Origin: Paenibacillus phocaeensis
GTDB taxonomy: Bacteria > Bacillota > Bacilli > Paenibacillales > Paenibacillaceae
NCBI RefSeq assembly: GCF_900021165.1
Contig: NZ_FCOQ01000033.1
Location: 74,831 to 138,830, forward strand
Direction of reading: 5' to 3'
Length of the DNA: 64,000 nt
The notes beneath the pieces were generated by a model. It was given only the letters and a program-made list of their open reading frames with translations, did no database searches and was not told the DNA's origin. Every line of letters begins with the position of its first letter. Positions within the stretch are counted from its first letter, which is position 1. Both the position numbers and the translations under genes were made by a program. This document shows positions 17,125-25,370 of the stretch, in pieces.

Positions 17125-17838
17125 CTAGCGCTGCAGCGTATAACTTTCGGGGCCGTCCAGCCTCTTCTCGATACGCTGTAAAATCTTCGTTACGGTCAAC
17201 GTCATGACCAAATACAACAGGCTCGCGACAAAAAACGATTCGAAAAACCGGAAGTTGTTGCCGGCAATCGATTTGGTCATGAAGAACAACTCCGATACAG
17301 AAATCACGTTCAATACCGAGGTATCTTTGATGTTGATAATAAACTGATTGCCCGTCGCCGGCAAAATATGGCGGATGACCTGCGGCAGCACCACATTCCG
17401 CATCGTCTGCCAATGCGTCATCCCGATGGCGTGGGCCGCTTCGAACTGCCCTTTGTCCACCGAATAAACGCCGCCCCGGACGATTTCGGCCATATAAGCT
17501 CCCGTATTGATCGAGACGATAAAGACAGCCGCAAACATCCGGTCCATATCGTAGTTGAACAGCATGGACGAGCCGTAGAAAATCGCCATCGCCTGAACGA
17601 TCATCGGCGTGCCGCGGAAGCATTCGATGTACACGGTCAGCAGACCGTTGACAATCTTGAGCAGCCAGCGCTGAATTCCCCGTTCCGGGAGCGGAATCGT
17701 GCGGACCACGCCGGCCAGGAGACCGATGACCGCACCGATGATCGTACCGATCAGTGAGATGTACAAAGTGACCGCCGCTCCGCGCAGAAACATCGGCCAG
17801 TTATCGGAGATAATTTGGATCATCCACTCGTAAGTCAT
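17125..17838 (-). CDS. Polar amino acid (probably lysine) ABC transporter, permease
   Basis: A HisM/GlnP-type membrane protein of 237 residues from ATG 17838, with GGAGG 7 bp upstream. Hydrophobic segments at about 18-43, 55-75, 83-105, 150-172 and 190-215 suggest five membrane spans. The EAA loop, EAAHAIGMTHWQTMRNVVLPQ, lies before the fourth span and contacts the ATPase. One permease gene implies a homodimer. The gene is separated from the binding-protein gene by a hairpin that may lower its expression relative to that gene. Confidence 0.93.
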   Translation of the reverse strand: MTYEWMIQIISDNWPMFLRGAAVTLYISLIGTIIGAVIGLLAGVVRTIPLPERGIQRWLLKIVNGLLTVYIECFRGTPMIVQAMAIFYGSSMLFNYDMDRMFAAVFIVSINTGAYMAEIVRGGVYSVDKGQFEAAHAIGMTHWQTMRNVVLPQVIRHILPATGNQFIINIKDTSVLNVISVSELFFMTKSIAGNNFRFFESFFVASLLYLVMTLTVTKILQRIEKRLDGPESYTLQR

Positions 17839-17860
17839 TTGCTTTCCTCCCGCACCGCAT

Positions 17861-17889
17861 AAAACCGACTGCAATCCCGCTGCAGCCGG
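17861..17889 (-). terminator. Intra-operon hairpin between binding-protein and permease genes
   Basis: On the minus strand CCGGCTGCA / TGCAGTCGG (one mismatch, 7-nt loop) is followed by TTTTATG. It sits 20 bp after the binding-protein stop. Such hairpins commonly protect the upstream mRNA or partly terminate, giving more binding protein than membrane components. Confidence 0.55.
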
Positions 17890-17908
17890 CTTATGACAGA
17901 TGCTTTAA

Positions 17909-18727
17909 TTAATTTGCCGCAGGTTGGTTCTTGATGGCGTCGTTCATGATCGCGGCCCGTTCATCTTCGGAAATGCCGGCCAGGATCTCGTTGATTTTCT
18001 CCGTCAGCTCGCTGCCTTTCTCCACTCCAACCGCGATAGCCGTGTCATCGTCCGAGGTGGTGAAGCCTTCCTCGAATTCGATGTACGCGAAATTCCCGTT
18101 GGCCGCCGCAGCGCTCACGCCTTCTGGAAGCTCCGAGACGTAGCCATCAATGGCCCCCGATTCCAGGGCGACGCGCATCGCCGGGAAGTCGTCCATGGCC
18201 GGCTGCTTGTTGACACCGTTAATCTGGTCGATGACCGAGTAGTGGAACGTGTTCAGCTGGGCTGTGATTTTCGCGCCGCTGAAGTCCTGGATAGAAGTGG
18301 CGTTTTCATAGGAGCTGCCTTTTTTTACGACCATAACCAGGTTGGATTTATAGTAGTTATCCGAGAAATCGATCGTCTTCTTACGCTCCTCCGTCGGGGA
18401 CATCCCCGCGATGATGGCGTCGATCTTGCCGGACGTCAGCGCCGGAACCAGACCGTTCCATTCGGTCTTGACGATGACCAGCTTCTTGCCGAGGCCGTCG
18501 GCGATTTTCTTGGCGATTTCCACGTCGTAGCCGCCTGCGTATTCCGCGCTGCCGTCAATCGGAACGCCGCCGTTCACATCTCCGCTTTGCGTCCAGTTAA
18601 ACGGAGGATACCCCGCTTCAAGCCCTACCTTGAACGTATTATCGTCTTTGCTGCCGGAGCTGCACCCCGCGAGGATCAGAATCGCCGACAACAGCATCAG
18701 GATAGATAAGGACCAGGTTTTTCTCAT
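17909..18727 (-). CDS. Amino acid (probably lysine) ABC transporter substrate-binding lipoprotein
   Basis: The product has 272 residues. An N-terminal lipoprotein signal ends LILAGC (lipobox Cys at about 22), followed by a Ser/Gly linker and an SBP_bac_3 domain: VGLEAGYPPFNWTQ, GGYDVEIAKKIADGLGKKL, GLVPALTSGKIDAIIAGMSPTEER, IDFSDNYYKS. It binds an amino acid outside the membrane and delivers it to the permease. The lysine riboswitch in the leader gives the best substrate clue. It is the first gene of the operon. Confidence 0.94.
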   Translation of the reverse strand: MRKTWSLSILMLLSAILILAGCSSGSKDDNTFKVGLEAGYPPFNWTQSGDVNGGVPIDGSAEYAGGYDVEIAKKIADGLGKKLVIVKTEWNGLVPALTSGKIDAIIAGMSPTEERKKTIDFSDNYYKSNLVMVVKKGSSYENATSIQDFSGAKITAQLNTFHYSVIDQINGVNKQPAMDDFPAMRVALESGAIDGYVSELPEGVSAAAANGNFAYIEFEEGFTTSDDDTAIAVGVEKGSELTEKINEILAGISEDERAAIMNDAIKNQPAAN

Positions 18728-18770
18728 TTTTCTTCACGCTCCATATAGATTAATCGATGATCACAGAAAC

Positions 18771-19030
18771 AAAAAAACGGCTTCGGGTATACTCCGAGGC
18801 CGTTTGCCGGGTTCATTTCCGTTCCGACACCCACTTTCCCCTCGACGAGATAGCACAACTTGATAGATCGGGTCATCCATCAAGACAGTCCTGCAGCTCT
18901 TAACTGCAGACCCAGCAGCGTACAGTGAGCCTGCACCCCGCTTCGGCGACATTTCCTTCTCCCCGACCTCTTCGCTTGCTCAAGCTCCGCCGGAAACTGT
19001 TAAATATCGCGCCTCTACCTCACCATGAAG
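18771..19030 (-). ncRNA. Lysine riboswitch (L-box) with terminator
   Basis: Read on the minus strand, the leader contains conserved L-box elements in order: AGAGGCGCG (19016-19008), GTCGCCGAAGC (18950-18940), a GGACTGTC segment, and GTGCTATCTCG. The closing stem pairs GAGGTAG (19021-19015) with CTATCTC (18853-18847), with one G-U pair. About 40 nt later comes a terminator hairpin (18804-18778) followed by seven T residues (18777-18771). The same order occurs in Bacillus lysC leaders. It should reduce transcription of the ABC operon when lysine is abundant. Confidence 0.88.
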
Positions 19031-19058
19031 AACGTGAGGTCTGATTCAATTTGTTTGT

Positions 19059-19087
19059 AGGATACAATATGAACTCTATTCTGTCAA
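19059..19087 (-). promoter_or_regulatory. SigA-type promoter of the lysine-riboswitch ABC operon
   Basis: On the minus strand TTGACA (19087-19082) and TATCCT (19064-19059) are separated by exactly 17 bp, about 30 bp upstream of the first L-box element. Confidence 0.75.
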
Positions 19088-19156
19088 ACTAACATAGGGT
19101 GGGAATGATAGGAAAGGTAGGGTTGGCCGCGTCTCCAGCCCCCAGCCTCCAGCCCG

Positions 19157-19222
19157 TTGACAAGGAAGGAACCTTCGTTTATCATCTAATTACATTTATA
19201 TCTAATTAGATATTAGACTAAT
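19157..19222 (+). promoter_or_regulatory. Promoter with palindromic operator before the DUF2087 gene
   Basis: TTGACA (19157-19162) and TATCAT (19180-19185) have a 17-bp spacer. Just downstream are a perfect 14-bp palindrome TATCTAATTAGATA (19199-19212) and an overlapping ATTAG-A-CTAAT (19212-19222), both within the first 30 transcribed bases. This suggests binding of a dimeric repressor; its identity is unknown. Confidence 0.6.
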
Positions 19223-19245
19223 TTATTTCTGTTCAGGAGGGAACG

Positions 19246-19554
19246 ATGATGACCATTTCGCGCACGCCTTTGCCGGAGAACGTACTGCGCAATTTTTTCA
19301 CGGAAACAGGGACTTTAAAACATCTGCCCGCCCAGCTCAAGAAGAAGCTGATCGTCCTGGAGCATTTGGCCGCCGGTCTGGAGTCCGGACGAAGCTACAC
19401 CGAACCCGAGATTAACGCGTATATCCGAGCATTTGACGAGGATTATGCCACGATTCGCCGGGAATGGATCATCCATCGCTTCATGAGCCGGGAGTTGGAT
19501 ATCTACACTTTGAATCCGCCGGAGCAGTGGAAGCGATGGGATGAACTGCAATAG
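19246..19554 (+). CDS. DUF2087 domain protein
   Basis: A 102-residue protein matching the small DUF2087 pattern: VLRNFFTETGTLKHLPAQ, then KKLIVLEHLAAGLESGR, SYTEPEINAYIRAF and the hallmark DYATIRREWIIHRFMSRE. In other bacteria this domain is often fused to ArsR-type HTH domains or stands alone; its activity is not established. GGAGGG precedes tandem ATGs (19246 and 19249). Its promoter carries a perfect palindrome. SpeD follows 70 bp later on the same strand. Confidence 0.85.
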   Translation: MMTISRTPLPENVLRNFFTETGTLKHLPAQLKKKLIVLEHLAAGLESGRSYTEPEINAYIRAFDEDYATIRREWIIHRFMSRELDIYTLNPPEQWKRWDELQ

Positions 19555-19624
19555 CGGGACGTTTTTTTTCCGGAAGAAAAGGGAATAACCAATAGGGTAC
19601 ACCTATCCTAAGGGGGATTCCCTG

Positions 19625-20455
19625 ATGAAGTTGACGCCGGCACAGCGCATCCAGCTGCATGAGTTCAACAATCTGACCAAGACGTTAAGCTTCAATATGT
19701 ACGACGTCTGCTACACCCGGACCAAAGAGGAACGCGAAGCCTATATCGCCTATATCGACGACCAATACAACTCCGACCGCCTGACGAAAATCCTCAGCAC
19801 CGTCTCCGAAATTATCGGCGCTCATATTTTGAATATCGCAAACCAGGATTACGTTCCACAGGGGGCCAGCGTGACCATGCTGATCTCCGAGGGCCCTGTG
19901 GTGGAGGTGCCCACCGAGTCGTTTGACGAATCCCCCGGTCCGTTGCCGGATTCCGTTGTGATGCAGCTCGACAAGAGCCATATCACCGTGCATACGTATC
20001 CCGAATACGATCCGAACGAGAGCATCAGCACATTTCGCGCGGACATCGACGTATCGACCTGCGGGGAAATTTCGCCGCTGAAGGCGCTGAATTACCTGAT
20101 CCATTCCTTCGAGGCGGACATCATGACGATTGATTACCGCGTTCGCGGGTTCACCCGGGACATTAACGGCCACAAGCTGTTCATCGATCATGATATCAGT
20201 TCCATCCAGAACTACATTCCCGACGCAGTCATCGAGCAATACCAGATGATTGACGTCAATGTATATCCGGAGCATATTTTCCATACCAAATGCAAGCTGA
20301 AGCAGTTTGACCTCAACAACTATTTGTTCGGGTATACGAAGGACGAGCTGACTCCCGAGGAGCAGAAGACGATTACCGCGATGCTCGTGACCGAGATGGA
20401 TGAAATTTTCTATGGCAAAAATATCGCCTCCGGTTCGTTGGGAGACACGGTGTAA
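19625..20455 (+). CDS. speD: S-adenosylmethionine decarboxylase proenzyme, long (E. coli SpeD-like) type
   Basis: The enzyme makes decarboxylated SAM, the aminopropyl donor for spermidine. At 276 residues it resembles the long Gram-negative SpeD (about 264 residues) rather than the short SpeH of Bacillus subtilis (about 125). The self-cleavage site that yields the pyruvoyl group is DKSHITVHTYPE, with Ser at about 118. The catalytic Cys is in STCGEISPLKALNYL at about 146. AAGGGG lies upstream. No spermidine synthase gene is adjacent. Confidence 0.95.
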   Translation: MKLTPAQRIQLHEFNNLTKTLSFNMYDVCYTRTKEEREAYIAYIDDQYNSDRLTKILSTVSEIIGAHILNIANQDYVPQGASVTMLISEGPVVEVPTESFDESPGPLPDSVVMQLDKSHITVHTYPEYDPNESISTFRADIDVSTCGEISPLKALNYLIHSFEADIMTIDYRVRGFTRDINGHKLFIDHDISSIQNYIPDAVIEQYQMIDVNVYPEHIFHTKCKLKQFDLNNYLFGYTKDELTPEEQKTITAMLVTEMDEIFYGKNIASGSLGDTV

Positions 20456-20461
20456 AAATCA

Positions 20462-20491
20462 AACAGCCCTTGCCGTCCGGCGAGGGCTGTT
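20462..20491. terminator. Bidirectional terminator between speD and znuA
   Basis: The stem AACAGCCCT / AGGGCTGTT extends inward through TGCC / CGGCG pairing. The minus-strand side is followed by TGATTTTT. It separates convergent speD and znuA. Confidence 0.75.
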
Positions 20492-20525
20492 CTATGAATT
20501 TTAAAATGCGATCTAAGGCGGCAGC

Positions 20526-21704
20526 TTACTCGTTTAGCGCCGCTTTCAGAGCTTCAAGATTTTGGCGCATCAATGCCACATAGTTGCGGCCAGCCGCTTC
20601 GTCTTCCGCCGTCAGCCCTTCGATCGGATTAAGCACGGCCGTCTTCGCCCCGATTTCCCGGGCGATGGTCTCGGCTACTTTGGAGGAGACCAGCGTCTCG
20701 AAGAAAATCGTCTTCACCTGATGTTCTTTGGCGAACTTCACAATCTCCGTCATCTGCTCCGCCGACGGCTCCTGGTCAGGAGACAACCCGGCGATCGGCA
20801 CCTGGGTCAGTCCGTACTCTCGGGCCAAGTAACCAAACGCGGCATGCTGCGTAATGAAGTCCTTCCGTTTGGCGTTCGTCAACCCCTCAGCGAACTCCCG
20901 ATCGAGCTGTTCAAGCTGGGCGGCGTAAGCGTCGGCGTTTTGTTTGTAATCGGCCGCATGCTCGGGGTCGGCTTTGGCCAAGGCAGCTTCAATGCTGCGA
21001 ACTTCTTGGACCGCAAGCGCCGGCGACAACCAGACATGCGGGTCCAGCCCGCCATGGTCATGGTCGTGGCCGTGGTTGTGACTGTGGTTGTGACTGTGCT
21101 CAGCCTCATGATCATGATCGTGACCATGCTCATGCTCATGCTCATGGTCGTGGTCATGTTCATGGTTGTGCGCAGCTTCCCCGGCGTCGGCATCGGCATC
21201 CGAGGCAGGTTCCTTCCCGTCGGTATGCCCTTCTTCGTTGTGTCCGTGCTCCTCTTCTTCTCCGCCTTCCAGCAACGTGATCCCTTCGCTCGCTTCAACG
21301 ATCACCAGCTTGCCGCTCGCAGCGGAGGCTTCCACCTGCTCCAGCCAGCTCTCCATCCCGGCACCGTTAACGATGAGCAGATCGGATTCCGCCAGCTTGC
21401 GAATATCCTGGGGACTGGGCTCCCAATCGTGAGGCTCCACGCCGCCGGGAACCAGCAGCTCCACTTGCGCCAGATCGCCGGCAACCTGCCGCGTAAATTC
21501 ATAGATCGGGTAGAAGCTCGTTTGAATTTGCAGCGAACGTTCCCCCGTTCCTGTTCCTCCGTTGCCGCCCGCTGCACCTGCGGATTTTTCAGCATTTGCT
21601 GAATCGGCCGCATTCCCTCCGGCCTGTCCTCCGCAGCCGGCAAGCACCAACATCAAGCTCAGGCCGATTGCAGCGGCCGTCCGTTTAACCTTTCGTATCT
21701 TCAT
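20526..21704 (-). CDS. znuA: Zinc ABC transporter substrate-binding lipoprotein with His-rich loop
   Basis: The 392-residue cluster A-I binding protein has a lipoprotein signal ending VLAGC. The ZnuA-type core includes TSFYPIYEFTRQVAGD, GVEPHDWEPSPQDIRKL (first zinc-binding His), DPHVWLSPALAVQEV, HAAFGYLAREYG and the C-terminal FFETLVSSKVAETIAREIG. A Glu/Asp/His-rich insertion at about 150-215 contains dense HDHDHEHEHEH-type runs, typical of zinc-specific members. It is the last gene of a znuC-znuB-znuA unit behind a Zur box. Confidence 0.95.
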   Translation of the reverse strand: MKIRKVKRTAAAIGLSLMLVLAGCGGQAGGNAADSANAEKSAGAAGGNGGTGTGERSLQIQTSFYPIYEFTRQVAGDLAQVELLVPGGVEPHDWEPSPQDIRKLAESDLLIVNGAGMESWLEQVEASAASGKLVIVEASEGITLLEGGEEEEHGHNEEGHTDGKEPASDADADAGEAAHNHEHDHDHEHEHEHGHDHDHEAEHSHNHSHNHGHDHDHGGLDPHVWLSPALAVQEVRSIEAALAKADPEHAADYKQNADAYAAQLEQLDREFAEGLTNAKRKDFITQHAAFGYLAREYGLTQVPIAGLSPDQEPSAEQMTEIVKFAKEHQVKTIFFETLVSSKVAETIAREIGAKTAVLNPIEGLTAEDEAAGRNYVALMRQNLEALKAALNE

Positions 21705-21730
21705 CCTTGTTTCTCTCCCTTATTTCAAGA

Positions 21731-22624
21731 TCATCTCCCGCCGTCTTGGACAGGCAAATCTACATTAAGTTCCTCATGACTTCGCACAGCGCGGGGATTG
21801 CCCCGCCCGTTTCTCCGCGCCCATCCGCTCCGGATCTTCTGCGCCGAGATGCCGGCCAGCAAAAACAGCAGCAAGATCAGCGCAATCGTACCGCCGGGCG
21901 GCATATCCAGATAATAGGAGGCGGTTAACCCGCTGAATATCCCCGTTAACCCCGCCGCAACCGATATAGCGATCGCTGTGACAAACCCCCGGGCGAGCCG
22001 GAGGGCAAGCGAGGCTGGCAGGACGATCAGCGAGGACACCAGCAGGACACCGACGACTGGAATCGCCGCCGCTACCGCCATCCCGGTGAACACCGCGAAG
22101 GAGAAGGACAGCCACTTCACCGGGACTCCGCCGATCCGGGCCGTCTCCTCGTCGAAGGTCAAGCTGTACAGCGGTCTCCGCAGGATCGTGAAATACGCGG
22201 CACCAACCAAAGCCACGCCCGCCATCAGCACCAACTGGGTGTCGCTCACCGCCACGATCGAGCCGAAGAGGTAGGAGCTGAAGCTTTGACTCAGGCTGCT
22301 TCGGAGGCTCATCAGCACAACAGCAAGCGCCAGCCCCGAGGTCATGACGATCGCGACCGGCATCTCGCTGTAAGCCCGGTAGCTCTGGCGCAACTGCTCA
22401 ATCAACAGCCCGCCGAGGATCGCCGCTCCGAAGCCAGCTACGGCCGGATTCCAGCCCAGCACTGCCCCGAGCGCTACGCCGGCAAGCGAGACGTGGGACA
22501 ACGTATCGGCCATCAGGGCCTGTCGCCGCAGCATCAGGTAGACGCCAATCACGGGGGCGATGCTCCCGATTAAAGCACCGGCCCAAAACGCACGCTGCAT
22601 GAACGCGTAGTCAAACATTGCCAT
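21731..22624 (-). CDS. znuB: Zinc ABC transporter permease
   Basis: A ZnuB/MntB-family membrane protein of 297 residues with eight or nine hydrophobic spans. Family stretches include GVYLMLRRQALMADTLSHVSLAGVALG near the N-terminus and AVFTGMAVAAAIPVVGVLLVSSLIVLPA later. The start overlaps the end of znuC by 55 bp, implying coupled translation. It forms the membrane channel with ZnuC and receives zinc from ZnuA. Confidence 0.94.
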   Translation of the reverse strand: MAMFDYAFMQRAFWAGALIGSIAPVIGVYLMLRRQALMADTLSHVSLAGVALGAVLGWNPAVAGFGAAILGGLLIEQLRQSYRAYSEMPVAIVMTSGLALAVVLMSLRSSLSQSFSSYLFGSIVAVSDTQLVLMAGVALVGAAYFTILRRPLYSLTFDEETARIGGVPVKWLSFSFAVFTGMAVAAAIPVVGVLLVSSLIVLPASLALRLARGFVTAIAISVAAGLTGIFSGLTASYYLDMPPGGTIALILLLFLLAGISAQKIRSGWARRNGRGNPRAVRSHEELNVDLPVQDGGR

Positions 22625-23277
22625 TCCTCACTTTCCTGCTGCTCCAGGGTAATCAGACGATCCAGCACTGCCTCCATCTCCTCCGCGCCATGGGTGACCA
22701 TGATGACCGTCAAGCCGTGTTGGTCCGCCATGTGGCGCATCAGCTCATAAAATCCTTGCCGGCTCTGCCGGTCCATCCCCGTCGTCGGTTCGTCCAGAAC
22801 CAGCACCTGAGGTTCCCCAGCTAAGGCGCGGGCGATGCAGATGCGCTGCTTCTGACCGCCCGACAGCTCGCCGATCTTCCGGTAGCGGTGCTCCCACATG
22901 CCCACCTGCCTCAAGCTTCGTTCGATAAGCTGCTGCTCCTCCGCCCCCATCCGCCGAAACAAGCCAAGCCGGGGATAACACCCCGATTTCACCAGCTCCA
23001 GCACCCGGCTGGGAAACCCGCTGTTGAATGCGGCAACCTGCTGCGGGACATAACCCACGTTCAATCGGCCGTTAACCCGCATCGCTTCGTTGATCCAGAC
23101 CTCCCCGCTCCACGGCTTCAGCAAGCCGAGCAGCAGCTTCAGCAGCGTCGTCTTGGCCGCACCGTTCGGGCCGGTAATGCCAACAAACTCGCCGACCTCA
23201 ATGTCGAGGGACACCCCGTCAACCACCGGTTTATCCCCATAACCAAACACCACGTTTTTCATCGTTGATAAAATCAT
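22570..23277 (-). CDS. znuC: Zinc ABC transporter ATP-binding protein
   Basis: A 235-residue ATPase with Walker A GPNGAAKTTLLK (Ala where Gly is common), signature LSGGQKQRICIARAL, Walker B VLVLDEPTTGMD and H-loop MVTHG. The N-terminus MILSTMKNVVFGYGDKPVV follows AAGGG. The tail extends 55 bp into znuB. The first gene of the transporter unit; a perfect Zur-type palindrome lies 24 bp upstream of the start. Confidence 0.94.
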   Translation of the reverse strand: MILSTMKNVVFGYGDKPVVDGVSLDIEVGEFVGITGPNGAAKTTLLKLLLGLLKPWSGEVWINEAMRVNGRLNVGYVPQQVAAFNSGFPSRVLELVKSGCYPRLGLFRRMGAEEQQLIERSLRQVGMWEHRYRKIGELSGGQKQRICIARALAGEPQVLVLDEPTTGMDRQSRQGFYELMRHMADQHGLTVIMVTHGAEEMEAVLDRLITLEQQESEEWQCLTTRSCSVRFGPVL

Positions 23278-23298
23278 AGAATCCCTTCTTTTTTCTAA

Positions 23299-23315
23299 AG
23301 CGTAATTATTACGAT
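23299..23315 (-). promoter_or_regulatory. Zur box upstream of znuCBA
   Basis: The inverted repeat CGTAAT-T-ATTACG (23301-23313) matches the Zur operator core of Firmicutes. It lies between rpmG and znuC, directly upstream of the transporter genes. Repression in zinc-replete cells is expected. Confidence 0.88.
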
Positions 23316-23357
23316 TAATTGAGACGACAGATTGCCCTTGAACGTACCAAAACTTCC

Positions 23358-23507
23358 TTATCGCGTCTCCCGATGAATCGTATATTTACGCAGACGCGGC
23401 GAATATTTCCGCAGCTCCAGCCGTTCAGGATGCGTCTTTTTATTTTTCGTTGTCGTATAGTTGCGATCTCCGCATTCCGTGCAAGCCAGCGTAACCACTA
23501 CTCTCAC
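23358..23507 (-). CDS. rpmG: Ribosomal protein L33, zinc-independent paralogue
   Basis: A 49-residue protein, too short for a 60-residue cutoff. It starts at GTG 23507, 7 bp after AGGAGG: (M)RVVVTLACTECGDRNYTTT, then KKTHPERLELRKYSPRLRK and YTIHRETR. L33 normally holds zinc with two CxxC pairs. Here the first pair (CTEC) remains, but the second is replaced by SPRL, so zinc binding should be lost. Zur-controlled zinc-free L33 copies are known in Firmicutes: they let ribosomes be built while sparing zinc. It lies 18 bp downstream of the CobW-type GTPase gene and probably shares its Zur-regulated transcript. Confidence 0.93.
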   Translation of the reverse strand: MRVVVTLACTECGDRNYTTTKNKKTHPERLELRKYSPRLRKYTIHRETR

Positions 23508-23525
23508 GTGTTTCCCTCCTTCTAT

Positions 23526-24746
23526 TTATACGGCGTCCGCCGATCCTTCCGGCGAAATCCAAGGCAGGGGGTTCGGGAAAGCCGCCCAATCCAGCTGCAT
23601 TTCTTCCTCGTCAAGCAGACAGGCGTCCAGCTCGCGTTCGATCCCGGAGCGGTCCATCTCAATTCCGATAAACACCAGCTCGTTGATCCGGTCGCCCCAA
23701 GTATCGTCCCACCGGAGCCGCAGCTCGGGCTCCTCGGCAAACAGCTCCTCCCGCTGCGATTCAGGCAGTGAGGCGAGCCAATAGCCGGCCGGACCAAATT
23801 GAATCGACGGCCCTGCCTGACTCAAGTTCGCCGCCACATCGTGATCCGCCGCGATCCAGGCCAGACCTTTCGCCCGCACCACTTCCTCCGGCCACTCGCT
23901 CATAAAACGCGCTAACCGCTCCGGATGAAACGGCCGTCTCCGCCGGTAGACAAACGAACCGATACCGTACTCCTCCGTTTCGGGCGTATGGCTGTCCATC
24001 TGCAGCTCCTGGATCCAACCCGCTGATTGGCTGGCTTGCTCGAAATTGAACAACCCTGTGTTCAGGATTTCCTGCGGATCGACGCGGCCCATAGTTGAAC
24101 GGATCAGCTTGGCCGTTGGCTGCAGCTTCCGCAAGACTCCCTCCAGCTCGCGGAGCTCCGTCTCATCAACCAGGTCACATTTGTTCAGAATCAGAATATC
24201 GCATGTCTCGATCTGATCGATCAGCAGATCCACCACATCGCGGGTATCCCCGTCGCCCGCCGACTGCCCGCGTTCCAATAATGTGTCGCCGGAGGAGAAG
24301 TCATGCCAGAACCGGTAGGCATCCACCACCGTGACCAGACAATCCAGCTTGGCCAGGCTCGTCAAATCAATCCCCGACTCTTCATCCGCATAAGTAAACG
24401 TTTGGGCGATCGGCACCGGTTCACTGATGCCCGTCGACTCGATCAATATGTAATCGAACCGCCCCTCTTCCGCCAGCTTCTGAACCTCTCTTAGCAAATC
24501 ATCGCGAAGCGTGCAGCAAATGCAGCCGTTCGACAGCTCCACGAGCTTCTCCTCCGTCCGGGATAAACTGCCCCCGGCACTGATCAGATCCGCATCGATG
24601 TTGATCTCGCTCATGTCATTGACAATCACGGCTACCTTCAAGCCCTGGCGATTGCTCAGGACATGGTTGAGCAGCGTCGTTTTGCCCGAGCCCAAATATC
24701 CGCACAACACCGTCACCGGAATCCTGCGTGTTGATGATTCGTTCAC
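23526..24746 (-). CDS. CobW/COG0523-family GTPase (ZagA/YciC-like zinc metallochaperone)
   Basis: The 406-residue product starts at GTG 24746. It has the P-loop CGYLGSGKTTLLNHVL (about 15-30), the metal-binding motif GCICCTLRDDLL with CxCC at about 75-78, the switch stretch ILIESTGISEPVP, and NKCDLVDE (NKxD). The C-terminal CobW_C domain holds the RPFHPERLARFM segment. A perfect Zur palindrome lies 59 bp upstream. Family knowledge: these GTPases deliver zinc to essential client enzymes during starvation. Lacking cobalamin context here, a zinc role is favoured over CobW proper. Confidence 0.92.
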   Translation of the reverse strand: MNESSTRRIPVTVLCGYLGSGKTTLLNHVLSNRQGLKVAVIVNDMSEINIDADLISAGGSLSRTEEKLVELSNGCICCTLRDDLLREVQKLAEEGRFDYILIESTGISEPVPIAQTFTYADEESGIDLTSLAKLDCLVTVVDAYRFWHDFSSGDTLLERGQSAGDGDTRDVVDLLIDQIETCDILILNKCDLVDETELRELEGVLRKLQPTAKLIRSTMGRVDPQEILNTGLFNFEQASQSAGWIQELQMDSHTPETEEYGIGSFVYRRRRPFHPERLARFMSEWPEEVVRAKGLAWIAADHDVAANLSQAGPSIQFGPAGYWLASLPESQREELFAEEPELRLRWDDTWGDRINELVFIGIEMDRSGIERELDACLLDEEEMQLDWAAFPNPLPWISPEGSADAV

Positions 24747-24805
24747 GTTAGCCCAACTCCTTTCTTTATTTAGACCGATTCGCGCATCACTCTGATTTCG
24801 GCCTT

Positions 24806-24820
24806 ATTCGTAATTATTAC
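24806..24820 (-). promoter_or_regulatory. Zur box upstream of the COG0523 GTPase and rpmG
   Basis: TCGTAAT-T-ATTACGA is a perfect 15-bp inverted repeat matching the Zur consensus, 59 bp upstream of the GTPase start and sharing its core with the znuC box. Confidence 0.9.
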
Positions 24821-24936
24821 GATTAATAATCCATACTATATCTTCCTCCCTGGGCTTTGTCAACTGAAAAACCGGTAAACAACTCACCCTGGCGAAGATT
24901 CGGTGAAGGCGGGGAGAACCTGTCGGGGGAACAAAA

Positions 24937-25344
24937 TTAGCGGATATAGGCGTCTACACCGGATTCATCCGGACTTGACGATCCGCTGCGAACAATCTCT
25001 ACATACACGCGGTTCGGTACGCAGATAATCGTTTCACCCGGCCGGGAGATGAAGCCCATCTGCATGGAGATTTTTTTCGGGCAATCCGCGTAGATCATCT
25101 GGATCCCTCCGTTAAAGACGCTTAAGGTATTGTTGCCGTATTCGGTGTGGATCTCGATCGTCTCCTCCCCGCCGCCCAGCGGCACGCTGCGATACGGATT
25201 GCCGTCCACCTGGATCTCGGCGCGAAGGGTGGCCGGATCCACCATCTCCCGGCTCTCCAAGCCCTGGCGGATGAGAAGCCACGCCGAGCCCAACACAACC
25301 AGGATCACAATCAGCAGGACGTCGCCACGTTTGATTTTGAGCAT
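24937..25344 (-). CDS. Membrane-anchored NusG domain II protein
   Basis: A 135-residue protein with one N-terminal membrane segment (about 8-25, LLIVILVVLGSAWLLI). It is followed by a NusG_II-type domain: IEIHTEYGNNTLSVFNGG, IQMIYADCPKKISMQMG and ISRPGETIICVPNRVYVEI. The usual second Cys after the DCP motif is Ser/Met here. The function of stand-alone NusG_II proteins is not established. It has AGGAGG upstream, and a Zur-like box lies 27-39 bp before the start, tentatively adding it to the zinc-starvation island. Confidence 0.82.
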   Translation of the reverse strand: MLKIKRGDVLLIVILVVLGSAWLLIRQGLESREMVDPATLRAEIQVDGNPYRSVPLGGGEETIEIHTEYGNNTLSVFNGGIQMIYADCPKKISMQMGFISRPGETIICVPNRVYVEIVRSGSSSPDESGVDAYIR

Positions 25345-25370
25345 CTGTATCCTCCTATTTCTGCATTAAA

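Noticed and set aside
18728..19040. T-box or SAM riboswitch in the ABC operon leader
   Set aside because: There is no T-box GGTGG motif and no S-box GA/kink-turn set; the conserved blocks fit the lysine class instead.
20562..21602. A 346-residue plus-strand frame with Val/Met-rich repeats opposite znuA
   Set aside because: The repeats are the complement of the His-rich codons of ZnuA; not an independent gene.
23526..24746. Cobalamin-specific CobW
   Set aside because: A perfect Zur box and zinc-sparing neighbours point to the zinc-related branch of COG0523.
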